NCBI GenBank assembly: GCA_944329545.1
Contig: CALVIK010000090.1
Location: 1 to 22,069, forward strand
Direction of reading: 5' to 3'
DNA from: an uncultured Bacilli bacterium
GTDB taxonomy: Bacteria > Bacillota_I > Bacilli_A > RF39 > UBA660
Length of the DNA: 22,069 nucleotides
Below are positions 1 to 6,317 of the stretch, in pieces; the stretch's first letter is position 1, and every line of letters starts with the position of its first letter. The position numbers and the translations under genes are program-made. The notes beneath the pieces are model-generated. The model did no database searches and had not been told where the DNA came from. It saw only the letters and a program-made list of their open reading frames with translations.

Positions 1-10
1 TACCTCCTAC
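1..10 (-). promoter_or_regulatory. Ribosome-binding site of a divergent gene left of the window
   Basis: On the minus strand this reads GTAGGAGGTA, an almost ideal Shine-Dalgarno sequence, at the very edge of the window. It lies about 18 bases downstream of a consensus promoter on the same strand (28-56). The start codon must be just outside the window. The encoded gene cannot be seen, but it is divergent from the Xre gene and shares its operators, so it is probably regulated by Xre or encodes its partner. Confidence 0.75.
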
Positions 11-27
11 TTTTATCTTTTATAAAA

Positions 28-56
28 ATGATAACCTATTTTAGGTTATATGTCAA
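28..56 (-). promoter_or_regulatory. Consensus promoter for the divergent gene off the left edge
   Basis: On the minus strand a perfect -35 TTGACA (complement of 51-56) is followed, after exactly 17 bases, by -10 TATCAT (complement of 28-33). The spacer is filled by the first palindromic operator (31-49), so a bound repressor would block RNA polymerase directly. This is the strongest -35 box in the window. Confidence 0.8.
31..49. promoter_or_regulatory. Operator 1, perfect inverted repeat
   Basis: Perfect 8-bp arms ATAACCTA and TAGGTTAT flank a 3-base TTT centre. A near-copy lies 25 bp away (centre to centre) at 55-75 and differs only by a symmetric C/T and G/A change in each arm. The position inside the divergent promoter and next to an Xre gene indicates the binding site of that regulator; this is inference from architecture. 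Confidence 0.75.
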
Positions 57-75
57 TAACTTATTTTAAGTTATT
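55..75. promoter_or_regulatory. Operator 2, perfect inverted repeat
   Basis: Perfect 9-bp arms AATAACTTA and TAAGTTATT flank a TTT centre. It is the sister of operator 1. It touches the -35 of the leftward promoter and runs into the TATAAA (75-80) that probably serves the Xre gene. Binding here would repress the Xre gene itself. Confidence 0.75.
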
Positions 76-80
76 ATAAA
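75..80 (+). promoter_or_regulatory. Likely -10 box of the Xre gene
   Basis: TATAAA lies 20 bases before the ATG-proximal Shine-Dalgarno (CGGAGG). No good -35 is present at the proper distance, so the promoter is weak or needs help. Operator 2 occupies the region between the expected -35 and this box. Confidence 0.4.
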
Positions 81-100
81 ATTTAATCGGAGGTTCAATT

Positions 101-328
101 ATGAATAGATTAAAAGATTTAAGAGAAGATAAAGATTTATATCAAAAGGATATTGCTAAAATATTAGGAATGAGCCAAACTGGTTATTCTCAGTATGAAA
201 CTGAAACTAATGATATTCCGACTAATATCTTAAAAAAATTAGCCATTTATTATAATACTAGTATTGATTACATTTTAGGTTTAACCAATGAAAAAAAACC
301 TTATCCTCGAAAAAAAGATAGTTTGTAA
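101..328 (+). CDS. Small Xre-family (Cro/C1-type) HTH regulator
   Basis: This 75-residue protein is almost entirely one lambda-repressor-like helix-turn-helix domain. Residues 4-58 hold the pattern of HTH_3 proteins: LREDKDLYQKDIAKILG, then the recognition-helix segment MSQTGYSQYETE, then LKKLAIYYNTSIDYILGLT. A short basic tail (KKPYPRKK) follows. The start is supported by an ATCGGAGG Shine-Dalgarno about 8 bases upstream. It has no second domain, so it probably acts as a dimeric repressor on the twin palindromes at 31-49 and 55-75, controlling itself and a divergent gene outside the window. Such pairs occur in phage switches, toxin-antitoxin loci and ordinary small regulons, and nothing visible here decides between them. 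Confidence 0.85.
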   Translation: MNRLKDLREDKDLYQKDIAKILGMSQTGYSQYETETNDIPTNILKKLAIYYNTSIDYILGLTNEKKPYPRKKDSL

Positions 329-340
329 ACTATTTTTTTT
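311..340 (+). terminator. Terminator of the Xre gene
   Basis: Arms ATAGTTT and AAACTAT (318-333) are preceded by A6 and followed by T7. The TAA stop (326-328) lies inside the hairpin. The A and T flanks could let it work in both directions. Confidence 0.75.
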
Positions 341-346
341 TAAACT

Positions 347-370
347 AAAAAAAGAAGAAAATTAATCTTC
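347..370 (-). terminator. Terminator of tig
   Basis: On the minus strand GAAGA and TCTTC (354-370) form a short stem followed by seven T. The tig stop codon (362-364) lies in the loop. The stem is weak (5 bp). Confidence 0.6.
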
Positions 371-1618
371 TTTTAAAATCTCCATTGCTTTACGCATTTT
401 CATGTCGTATTTAATCATATCAATTCCGCCAAAAGTTTGTAAGAATTCATCTTTTTTCATCTGATATTTTTCGGCCATTTTTGCAGCTTCAGCTTCCGCA
501 TCTTTATCAGAAATTTCAATTTTTTCGACTTTGGCAATTTCTTCTAACATTAAACGGTAAGTAATTCTCTTAACGGCTTCTTCTTTCATTTGATCTCTTA
601 ATGTCATTTCATCAGAATTTGTAAATTTATAAAATTGTTCTAAAGAAAGTCCTTGCATTTGTAAATGTTCTTTATATTGATTAATCATTCTATCTAACTC
701 TTCATTAATCATAACATCTGGAATGTCTACTTCTATATTTTCAGCAGCTTTTTCAAGCAACGCATCAATATATTTGTTTTCGTTTTCCATTTCTTTACGC
801 GTTATAATATTATCAGATATTTCTGCTTCTAGAGCTTCTTTAGTATCAATACCTTCCATCCCTAAATCAGCAAAGAAATCTTCATCTATTTCTGGAATAT
901 GAACTTCTTTTACTTCGTGAACTTTAACTTTAAAAACGGCTTCTTTTCCTTTTAAATCTTCAGCATGATAATCTTTAGGGAAAGTAACTTTAACCTCTTT
1001 CTCATCACCTTCTTTAAGACCAATTAACTGATCTTCAAATCCCGGAATAAAAGTTCCACTACCAATTTTTAAAGAATAATTTTCTGCTTTGCCACCTTCA
1101 AAAGCTTTATCGTCGACAAAACCTTCAAAATCAATAATGGCAATATCGCCATCAGCAATAGGCCCTTCTTTAACAACATCTTCAGCATAACGCGTACGCA
1201 TATTATAAATAGTGTCTTCAATTTCTTTTTTACTTACTTTAGCTTCTTCTTTTTTAATATCAAAACCTTTATATTTACCTAATTTTACTTCTGGTCTTAA
1301 AGTTAAAATAAATTTAAATTCAATTTTATTTTCATCAACTGACTTTAATTCAATATCAGGATGCGCGACTAAATCCTCTAAAATATCTTTATTATCATCA
1401 AGCACTTTTTTATAAGCGTTTTCAAGGACTAAGTCACCAGCATCAATAAATAATGATTCAATACCATAATGTTTAATAAAAACATCTTTTGGCGCTTTTC
1501 CCGGGCGAAAACCATCAATTTTTGCTTTTTTATTTTTTTCTTTAAAAGCTTTATCTAAAGCATCTTGCCACTCTTTTCCTTCAACTGTAATTAATATTTC
1601 TTTTATATTTTTTTTCAT
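362..1618 (-). CDS. tig: Trigger factor, ribosome-associated chaperone and prolyl isomerase
   Basis: Trigger factor docks beside the ribosomal exit tunnel and shields nascent chains. The ribosome-docking signature GFRPGKAP is at residues 36-43, in an N-terminal domain slightly shorter than usual. An FKBP-type isomerase domain lies at about 145-240 (IDFEGFVDDKAFEGG, GTFIPGFEDQLIGLKEGD). A long helical C-terminal chaperone domain rich in Glu, Lys and Met fills the rest. At 418 residues it is near the family's usual 420-430. The start is fixed by AGGAGGAAG six bases upstream. It has its own promoter directly behind the mraY stop codon and a terminator at its end, so it looks monocistronic. In many Bacillota tig sits beside clpX; here it is next to mraY. 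Confidence 0.97.
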   Translation of the reverse strand: MKKNIKEILITVEGKEWQDALDKAFKEKNKKAKIDGFRPGKAPKDVFIKHYGIESLFIDAGDLVLENAYKKVLDDNKDILEDLVAHPDIELKSVDENKIEFKFILTLRPEVKLGKYKGFDIKKEEAKVSKKEIEDTIYNMRTRYAEDVVKEGPIADGDIAIIDFEGFVDDKAFEGGKAENYSLKIGSGTFIPGFEDQLIGLKEGDEKEVKVTFPKDYHAEDLKGKEAVFKVKVHEVKEVHIPEIDEDFFADLGMEGIDTKEALEAEISDNIITRKEMENENKYIDALLEKAAENIEVDIPDVMINEELDRMINQYKEHLQMQGLSLEQFYKFTNSDEMTLRDQMKEEAVKRITYRLMLEEIAKVEKIEISDKDAEAEAAKMAEKYQMKKDEFLQTFGGIDMIKYDMKMRKAMEILKED

Positions 1619-1639
1619 TTTTTCTTCCTCCTACATATA

Positions 1640-1668
1640 AGTATATAATATTTATAACTTTTTGGCAA
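1640..1668 (-). promoter_or_regulatory. tig promoter
   Basis: -35 TTGCCA (complement of 1663-1668) and -10 TATACT (complement of 1640-1645) have 17-bp spacing, each 5/6 to consensus. The -35 begins immediately after the TAG of mraY. Confidence 0.75.
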
Positions 1669-2661
1669 CTAAAGCCAAACACCAAAGCCAATTGCCGCCA
1701 TACTAATAATTAAACCAACTGTCCAAAATAATCTAACAATATCAACTTCACTCCACCCTAGTTTTTCAAAATGATGATGAAGTGGAGCCATTTTAAAAAC
1801 TTTAGTATGAAATTTTTTAATGGCAATTAATTGTATAATAACACTAAGTGTTTCAATAATAAAGACTCCTGCGACAATAATTAAAGTAACTTCATGGTTC
1901 GAAATGATAGCCACACTAGCAAGAGCAGCACCCAACGCTAAAGATCCCATATCGCCCATAAATACCTTGGCAGGATGAGAATTATAAACAAGGAATGCGA
2001 TTAAGGCTCCAACTAAAACGAAGCAAAATATAGCCACGCCTTCATAACCATCAGTCCAAGGTGAACCCCAAGTTATAATACCAAAGGCAAAAAAGGCAAT
2101 GGCCGAAAGGCCGGCTGCTAGACCATCTAAACCATCGGTAATATTTACCGCATTACTACTACCTATTAAAACAAATAATAAGAAGATGCCATAAGCCCAG
2201 CCTAAATCTATTTGAATACCAAGTGTATGAATGTCTAATATTGGTTCATTTCCACTACTCATATAAATATAGAAGAAAATTAAAGCAATAACGACTTGAA
2301 AAGCTAATTTGACAAAAATGGACATTCCTTTATTATTTTTTTGTTTAATAATTATTTTGTCATCGATATACCCTAAAAGAGCATAAGCCAAAAAGACAAA
2401 AATAACGATAAATAAATTAGGCGTTAAGTCAACACTTCCCATCAGTTTTAAAGCAACCATAATTAAAACAGTAGGGACAATGAACATAATTCCGCCCATC
2501 GTTGGTGTTCCCTGTTTTTTCTTATGTCTTTCACCTAATGTTTTACTAACATTTTGATCGAGACCTTTTTTCTTTAAAAATTTGACAACAAAGTAGCCAA
2601 AAACAACAGTAAAAACAAAGCCTAACATAACAGCCATAACAGCTTTTGCTAATATTAACAT
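1669..2661 (-). CDS. mraY: Phospho-N-acetylmuramoyl-pentapeptide transferase (lipid I synthase)
   Basis: MraY transfers phospho-MurNAc-pentapeptide from UDP to undecaprenyl phosphate, the first membrane step of peptidoglycan synthesis. The 330-residue protein has about ten hydrophobic segments and all the diagnostic motifs: GTPTMGG (51-57), the Asp pair in GYIDDK (D100, D101), NITDGLDGLA (173-182), FMGDMGS (235-240 region), and the HHH cluster in APLHHHFE (H295-H297). The start is preceded by TTGGAGATGAG. In most bacteria mraY lies in the mur/fts (dcw) cluster between murF and murD; here no cell-division or mur gene is adjacent, and it has its own promoter. Confidence 0.97.
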   Translation of the reverse strand: MLILAKAVMAVMLGFVFTVVFGYFVVKFLKKKGLDQNVSKTLGERHKKKQGTPTMGGIMFIVPTVLIMVALKLMGSVDLTPNLFIVIFVFLAYALLGYIDDKIIIKQKNNKGMSIFVKLAFQVVIALIFFYIYMSSGNEPILDIHTLGIQIDLGWAYGIFLLFVLIGSSNAVNITDGLDGLAAGLSAIAFFAFGIITWGSPWTDGYEGVAIFCFVLVGALIAFLVYNSHPAKVFMGDMGSLALGAALASVAIISNHEVTLIIVAGVFIIETLSVIIQLIAIKKFHTKVFKMAPLHHHFEKLGWSEVDIVRLFWTVGLIISMAAIGFGVWL

Positions 2662-2685
2662 ACACTCATCTCCAAACTCGTAGTA

Positions 2686-2714
2686 ATTATATCATTTTAA
2701 AAGAATTTTGTACA
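2686..2714 (-). promoter_or_regulatory. mraY promoter
   Basis: -10 TATAAT (complement of 2686-2691) and -35 TGTACA (complement of 2709-2714) are 17 bp apart, placing the transcription start shortly before the ribosome-binding site. Confidence 0.75.
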
Positions 2715-2724
2715 GATATCCAAA

Positions 2725-2746
2725 GAAAAAAGTCTTTATTAGACTT
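2725..2746 (-). terminator. Terminator of the HerA-like gene
   Basis: On the minus strand AAGTCT, loop AATAA, AGACTT, then a T run. The stop codon (2745-2747) overlaps the first arm. Confidence 0.75.
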
Positions 2747-4517
2747 ATCTTCTATCAATAAACCAGTTCGCACTAATATCACAACTACTAGAAGATGGTG
2801 GTGGCGTTGGTTTATCTAATCTCACTAAAACCGGGACATGGAAAGCACTACCAAAGGCAATACAGTTTCCTGGTTGTAAAACTCTTAATCTTTTGACAAT
2901 TTCTGTTGTAATATTAGGAACCATTTCTTTTATATAATTAATATCTCTTGGATGAAGCATTTTGTAAATAAGAAAATTACTACACTGTGAAATAGATGTT
3001 TCTGATAAATCACTCGGTCTTTGAGAAATAAGGCCTAATAAAACACCATATTTTCTACCTTCTTTAGTAATTCTATCAAAAATATTATAACCAATGATAT
3101 TAATGTCATTATCGTTTTGTACATATCTATGAGCTTCTTCTAAAATAATATGAAATGGCAAAGACGCCCTTTTATTTAAGTTTTTTGAATATTCAAATAA
3201 CATTTTAGAATAAATTTTTGTAATTGTTTTCGCAAATCTATCATCGACATAATTAATATTAAAATTAATTATTTGGGCTTTACGATTACCGCCAGCTGAA
3301 AGTAAACTTTTAATATAACCATCTCGGCTAATGTAATCTGGACAATCAAAATATTTTGCATAATCACTATTAATTAAAGCTTGAAGTCTTACTTTAAGCA
3401 CATTAGCCTCATCATAAACGCGGTCACTATTTAGAACTCCTTCGGAAATTAAAGCAAAATCTAAAGCCATTTTTAAATCATCTAAACCATATCTAAATGA
3501 GCCATCCGGTAAAGAAAGTTCTATTGTATCATCTAAAAATGTCCTGATATAATTAGTTAAAAGTTCGATTTCTCTAATTTTACCACTAGCATCAATAATT
3601 AAGCATTGTTTAAGTGGTCTTGAATAACCAGGTTGATAAACGGTAGATTCTAAATTTAAATCTTTAGTATTGTAATTAGTTAAAACAGAAAATATCTGAT
3701 CTCTTATTTGTGATGAAGAATGACCACTTGCTAAAATATCTAAAATCGCTCTAGCAATAATATCATTTTTTTGTTTAATAACTTCTTTTTCATCACGGGC
3801 GAATACACCAACTAATTTTAAAGCTTTTTCGATAACCGGAAGTTGAGTTTGTCTTTCTACATTTAAAAGTAAAGCGATATCATCAGTATCTAAAAGCCAA
3901 AGTGGTATTTTTAAAACTTCATTTTCGCTAAAATTAGTATTAGTTGTATAAGCTTTAAAGGAAAGCTCAGGAACTTTTTGACTGATATCTTTAAAAGCAC
4001 TGTGATATTCGCCATAAGCATCAAAAATAAAGATACTAGCCCGATAAGCAATAGAATGTTGTTTTTCAAAAATACTTTGAATTAATCTAGCAACACCCCA
4101 TGATTTACCACTACCCGTTGAACCAAAAATAGCAAAATGATTAGCAAAGAAATCATTAATATTAAGCCCTATTTTAACGCCTTCATATATAGGACTTTCA
4201 CCAATATACAAATCTTCATTTTCTTTATAGTGATCAATACTAATAATCATTGGTATTTTTTCTTTAGAAATAAGTTTTACAGAACATCCAAATGACGGTT
4301 TACGAATAATACCAAAGATAAATTTATTATCTTTTATTTCACCAAGCAAATTAATATAAGCAATATTATTTTTGATATCCGCTATTTCCCCAACAATCAT
4401 TTTATTATTATCTTCCATAATAACATGAAGATTTATTAAACTTTGAAATTCAGTTAAATTAATATTTAATTTTAAAAGGACTTGGTCTTCTTCAATTCCA
4501 ACTATTGTTCCTAGCAT
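2745..4517 (-). CDS. HerA-like hexameric DNA translocase ATPase (DUF87 family)
   Basis: The 590-residue protein has the HerA/FtsK-type layout. An N-terminal beta-rich region (1-90) resembles the HAS barrel. Walker A GSTGSGKS is at 132-139, FIFDAYGEY (163-171) matches the conserved D-x-x-GEY strand, and Walker B IILEEAH is at 457-463. RITKEGRKYG (482-491) holds the likely arginine finger, followed by the sensor ISQRPSDL (498-504). Archaeal HerA works with the nuclease NurA in end resection. Bacterial relatives partner nucleases, SIR2 or DUF4297 proteins in phage defence. No nuclease partner is visible here, only the DinD-like cassette upstream. The start is supported by TAGGGTGATG. The gene has a probable promoter inside the direct repeat at 4531-4586. 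The general ATPase assignment is firm; its role in repair or defence is open. Confidence 0.85.
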   Translation of the reverse strand: MLGTIVGIEEDQVLLKLNINLTEFQSLINLHVIMEDNNKMIVGEIADIKNNIAYINLLGEIKDNKFIFGIIRKPSFGCSVKLISKEKIPMIISIDHYKENEDLYIGESPIYEGVKIGLNINDFFANHFAIFGSTGSGKSWGVARLIQSIFEKQHSIAYRASIFIFDAYGEYHSAFKDISQKVPELSFKAYTTNTNFSENEVLKIPLWLLDTDDIALLLNVERQTQLPVIEKALKLVGVFARDEKEVIKQKNDIIARAILDILASGHSSSQIRDQIFSVLTNYNTKDLNLESTVYQPGYSRPLKQCLIIDASGKIREIELLTNYIRTFLDDTIELSLPDGSFRYGLDDLKMALDFALISEGVLNSDRVYDEANVLKVRLQALINSDYAKYFDCPDYISRDGYIKSLLSAGGNRKAQIINFNINYVDDRFAKTITKIYSKMLFEYSKNLNKRASLPFHIILEEAHRYVQNDNDINIIGYNIFDRITKEGRKYGVLLGLISQRPSDLSETSISQCSNFLIYKMLHPRDINYIKEMVPNITTEIVKRLRVLQPGNCIAFGSAFHVPVLVRLDKPTPPPSSSSCDISANWFIDRR

Positions 4518-4536
4518 TTACATCACCCTATTATTA

Positions 4537-4565
4537 ATCTTATCACAAAGTAAAAAAATTAGCAA
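4537..4565 (-). promoter_or_regulatory. Probable promoter of the HerA-like gene, inside repeat copy 1
   Basis: -35 TTGCTA (complement of 4560-4565) and -10 TAAGAT (complement of 4537-4542) are spaced 17 bp, each 4/6 to consensus. An identical pair is in copy 2 in front of the dinD-like gene. Confidence 0.5.
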
Positions 4566-4581
4566 TCACATAATGGATTGC
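4552..4581 (-). terminator. Terminator downstream of the dinD-like gene (repeat copy 1)
   Basis: On the minus strand GCAATC and GATTGC arms (4562-4581) enclose CATTATGT and are followed by TAATTTTTTT. It is the exact duplicate of the yqeH terminator at 5339-5358. Confidence 0.8.
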
Positions 4582-4592
4582 CTTTTAAATAT

Positions 4593-5291
4593 TTAATCAC
4601 TATCTATTTTTTGAAATTCTTCCATTTCTACTTTTTTTATTGATCTATCTGGTGTAGGTAATGTTTCTGGCATATTACCGCCTAATTCTTCGCTACCCAT
4701 ATAGTCAAGAATATCCTCATTATCTTTTATTTTTTTTCGCTTAGCAATTTGTTTGGCTGTCTCGCCATTATAAAGTCCTTGATAACCATAATTATTAAAT
4801 TTACCAAAATTTTGTACATTCGCATCAGCAGCAGCTTTAAATAAATATTTATTTTTATTATTAACCATAATTCTTGTATATAATCTTTTCTCGTTCTCCG
4901 AAAGTTTTGAAAATTCCTGTTCTGTAATTTCTTGTTTTCTGGTTTGAATAGCAAAATAAGTTTGTCCTAATGCAATTGATTTTTTATTAGGATTTCCATT
5001 TTGAACAATCAAATAACAAGCATATCTTGATAAATGGTAATCTAAAATCATTCTTTTTGTATTAGAACCTATTTCTACCAATTTCCTGCTTTCAGGAAAA
5101 TGGTTTTCAACCTTATTATTACTAGTTTTACACGCCAATATGGCTTTTCTTATTACTTTATAAAAATTTTCCCATTTGCTATACTCTAAGATAATCATTA
5201 ATTCTCTAGCTGACCAAAATTCATTACCATAGTCATCAATATGTTTTATATCTTCAAAAATTTTTTCTTCATATTTTTGCAAGTTTTTCAT
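4593..5291 (-). CDS. DinD-family protein (DNA-damage-inducible protein D-like), internally shortened
   Basis: The 232-residue protein carries the hallmarks of E. coli DinD. The N-terminal Bro-type region has EFWSARELMIILEYSKW (24-40), then IGSNTKRMILDYHLSRYACYLIVQNGNPNKKSIALGQTYFAIQT is recognisable across 74-117 in pieces such as LSRYACYLIVQNG. NYGYQGLYNG (167-176) and the tail GGNMPETLPTPDRSIKK (204-220) follow. E. coli DinD is SOS-induced and reported to inhibit RecA filaments. From memory the family has about 43 residues between MGSxEL and GGxMPE; here these join directly at residue 203/204, in frame. The start MKNLQKYEEK was chosen because GGGGGGAG sits just upstream; a longer in-frame start at 5342 lies in the repeat with no ribosome site. 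It is flanked by 56-bp repeats. Confidence 0.85.
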   Translation of the reverse strand: MKNLQKYEEKIFEDIKHIDDYGNEFWSARELMIILEYSKWENFYKVIRKAILACKTSNNKVENHFPESRKLVEIGSNTKRMILDYHLSRYACYLIVQNGNPNKKSIALGQTYFAIQTRKQEITEQEFSKLSENEKRLYTRIMVNNKNKYLFKAAADANVQNFGKFNNYGYQGLYNGETAKQIAKRKKIKDNEDILDYMGSEELGGNMPETLPTPDRSIKKVEMEEFQKIDSD

Positions 5292-5296
5292 TTTCT

Positions 5297-5309
5297 CCCC
5301 CCTTTTTTT
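5297..5309 (-). promoter_or_regulatory. Homopolymeric A7-G6 ribosome-binding site of the dinD-like gene
   Basis: On the minus strand A7 is followed by G6, then AGAAAATG. The G run serves as the Shine-Dalgarno. Length changes in either homopolymer would alter the strength or spacing of the site, so slippage could modulate expression. Confidence 0.5.
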
Positions 5310-5313
5310 ATTA

Positions 5314-5342
5314 ATCTTATCACAAAGTAAAAAAATTAGCAA
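5314..5342 (-). promoter_or_regulatory. Probable promoter of the dinD-like gene, inside repeat copy 2
   Basis: The same TTGCTA-17-TAAGAT pair as in copy 1 (-35 is the complement of 5337-5342, -10 of 5314-5319). The inserted gene thus appears to use a copy of the HerA-like gene's promoter. Confidence 0.45.
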
Positions 5343-5358
5343 TCACATAATGGATTGC
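5329..5358 (-). terminator. Terminator of yqeH (repeat copy 2)
   Basis: GCAATC and GATTGC arms (5339-5358) are followed by TAATTTTTTT on the minus strand. The TGA stop of yqeH (5343-5345) lies inside the second arm. Confidence 0.8.
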
Positions 5359-6317
5359 CTTTTTGTTATTTTTATTTTTTCATCAATATAAATATCTAAG
5401 GAAACAATATTTTTAGTTTTAATAAAGCCCAGCCCTTTAATAACAATATCTTCATTATTAAGGTTTTCAAAATGAAATTTTTTTAAATTAGTTAATTTAT
5501 TATTGTTTTTATAAAAACGCTCTAGCTTTAAATTGTTAGACATATAAAATACTAAACAGCCACCTTTTTTAATATCAAGACGCATTAAATCATCAATAAA
5601 AATAGTTTGATCTATTTTTATTTGAATAACAATTGGTTTTATGGCCTTTTTAGGAATTATTTTTTTAAATTGTTCTTTAGAAGCAGTTAAAATAATACTT
5701 CCTTCATCTAAAAGACCCGGTGTGTCTATTAAATTAAGTTCATTATTTATTGGTACTTTAATTAAGTCTAAAGTTGTTGACGGTAAAACACTAGTTGTTA
5801 TTTCATAATCATTTTGACTATAATTATGAACCATTTTATTGATTAAAGTACTTTTACCACTACTAGTATAACCAATAACATAAACATTTTTGCTTCTTTT
5901 ATATTTATTAATTAAAGTATAAAGTTCATCTAATTGATAATTATTTTTACTACTAATGGTAATTTTAGCGATAATGTTTAAATTATATTTTATTTTATTA
6001 AGAATTTTTTCCTTATCTATATTTCGCGGAAGTAAATCTGCTTTAGTTAAAACTAAAATAATAGGATTTTTTAAATTTAATTTAGGTATATCTAAACTAA
6101 ATAAATCAGCAACAAGAATCAATAAATCATCGGTTTTAGCAATTTTATTTAAAACATTTAAATATTCTTGATTGTCTTTTTCAATCATACTATAAGCATT
6201 ATAATTTCTTATTTCAAAACATCGCTTACAAAGAAGACTATTAATATCTTTAACATAACCCTCTTCATGCGGGTTTTTATCTTGCATTCTTGCGCCACAT
6301 CCTAAGCATTTAGTCAT
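5343..6317 (-). CDS. yqeH: Circularly permuted ribosome-assembly GTPase YqeH
   Basis: YqeH is a GTPase needed for 30S subunit assembly in Bacillota. The 324-residue protein begins with a four-cysteine zinc site (C4, C7, C30, C33). Its GTPase motifs appear in permuted order: G4 TKAD at 91-94, G5-like ISSK at 121-124, G1 GYTSSGKS at 149-156, G2 around PSTTLD (179-184), and G3 DTPG at 198-201. B. subtilis YqeH is about 366 residues; this one is shorter at the C-terminus. The ATG overlaps the end of yqeG by 8 bases, indicating translational coupling. The usual continuation aroE, yqeI, nadD is absent. Its last codons are part of the 56-bp repeat that brackets the dinD-like insertion. Confidence 0.95.
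   Translation of the reverse strand: MTKCLGCGARMQDKNPHEEGYVKDINSLLCKRCFEIRNYNAYSMIEKDNQEYLNVLNKIAKTDDLLILVADLFSLDIPKLNLKNPIILVLTKADLLPRNIDKEKILNKIKYNLNIIAKITISSKNNYQLDELYTLINKYKRSKNVYVIGYTSSGKSTLINKMVHNYSQNDYEITTSVLPSTTLDLIKVPINNELNLIDTPGLLDEGSIILTASKEQFKKIIPKKAIKPIVIQIKIDQTIFIDDLMRLDIKKGGCLVFYMSNNLKLERFYKNNNKLTNLKKFHFENLNNEDIVIKGLGFIKTKNIVSLDIYIDEKIKITKRQSIM

Larger units (their letters stand above)
4531..4586. repeat. 56-bp direct repeat, copy 1 (herA side)
   Basis: It is identical base for base to 5308-5363, offset 777 bp; flanking bases differ at both ends (4530 a versus 5307 t; 4587 a versus 5364 t). On the minus strand it holds a terminator hairpin that now ends the dinD-like transcript and a promoter-like pair leading into the HerA-like gene. 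Confidence 0.95.
4531..5363 (-). mobile_element. Candidate single-gene insertion: dinD-like gene between 56-bp direct repeats
   Basis: One gene is bracketed by perfect 56-bp direct repeats, making a 777-bp unit (one repeat plus cargo). Removing one unit would restore yqeH, its terminator, then the HerA-like gene with its promoter. Copy 2 is continuous with the yqeH 3' end, so that side is ancestral. There is no integrase, transposase or terminal inverted repeat. The structure resembles target-site or attachment-site duplication at a gene 3' end, but the mechanism is unknown. Confidence 0.5.
5308..5363. repeat. 56-bp direct repeat, copy 2 (yqeH side)
   Basis: It is identical to 4531-4586. It includes the last six codons and stop of yqeH (5343-5363), the yqeH terminator, and a promoter-like pair. 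Because it is continuous with the yqeH reading frame it marks the original target. Confidence 0.95.

Noticed and set aside
1658..1680. TTTGGC/GCCAAA hairpin at the mraY stop as a terminator
   Set aside because: It has no following T run and overlaps the tig -35 box; probably coincidental or at most a weak RNA structure.
5292..5342. Longer start for the dinD-like protein (MLIFLLCDKINKK)
   Set aside because: It lies in the direct repeat over the promoter-like boxes and terminator tail, with no ribosome-binding site.
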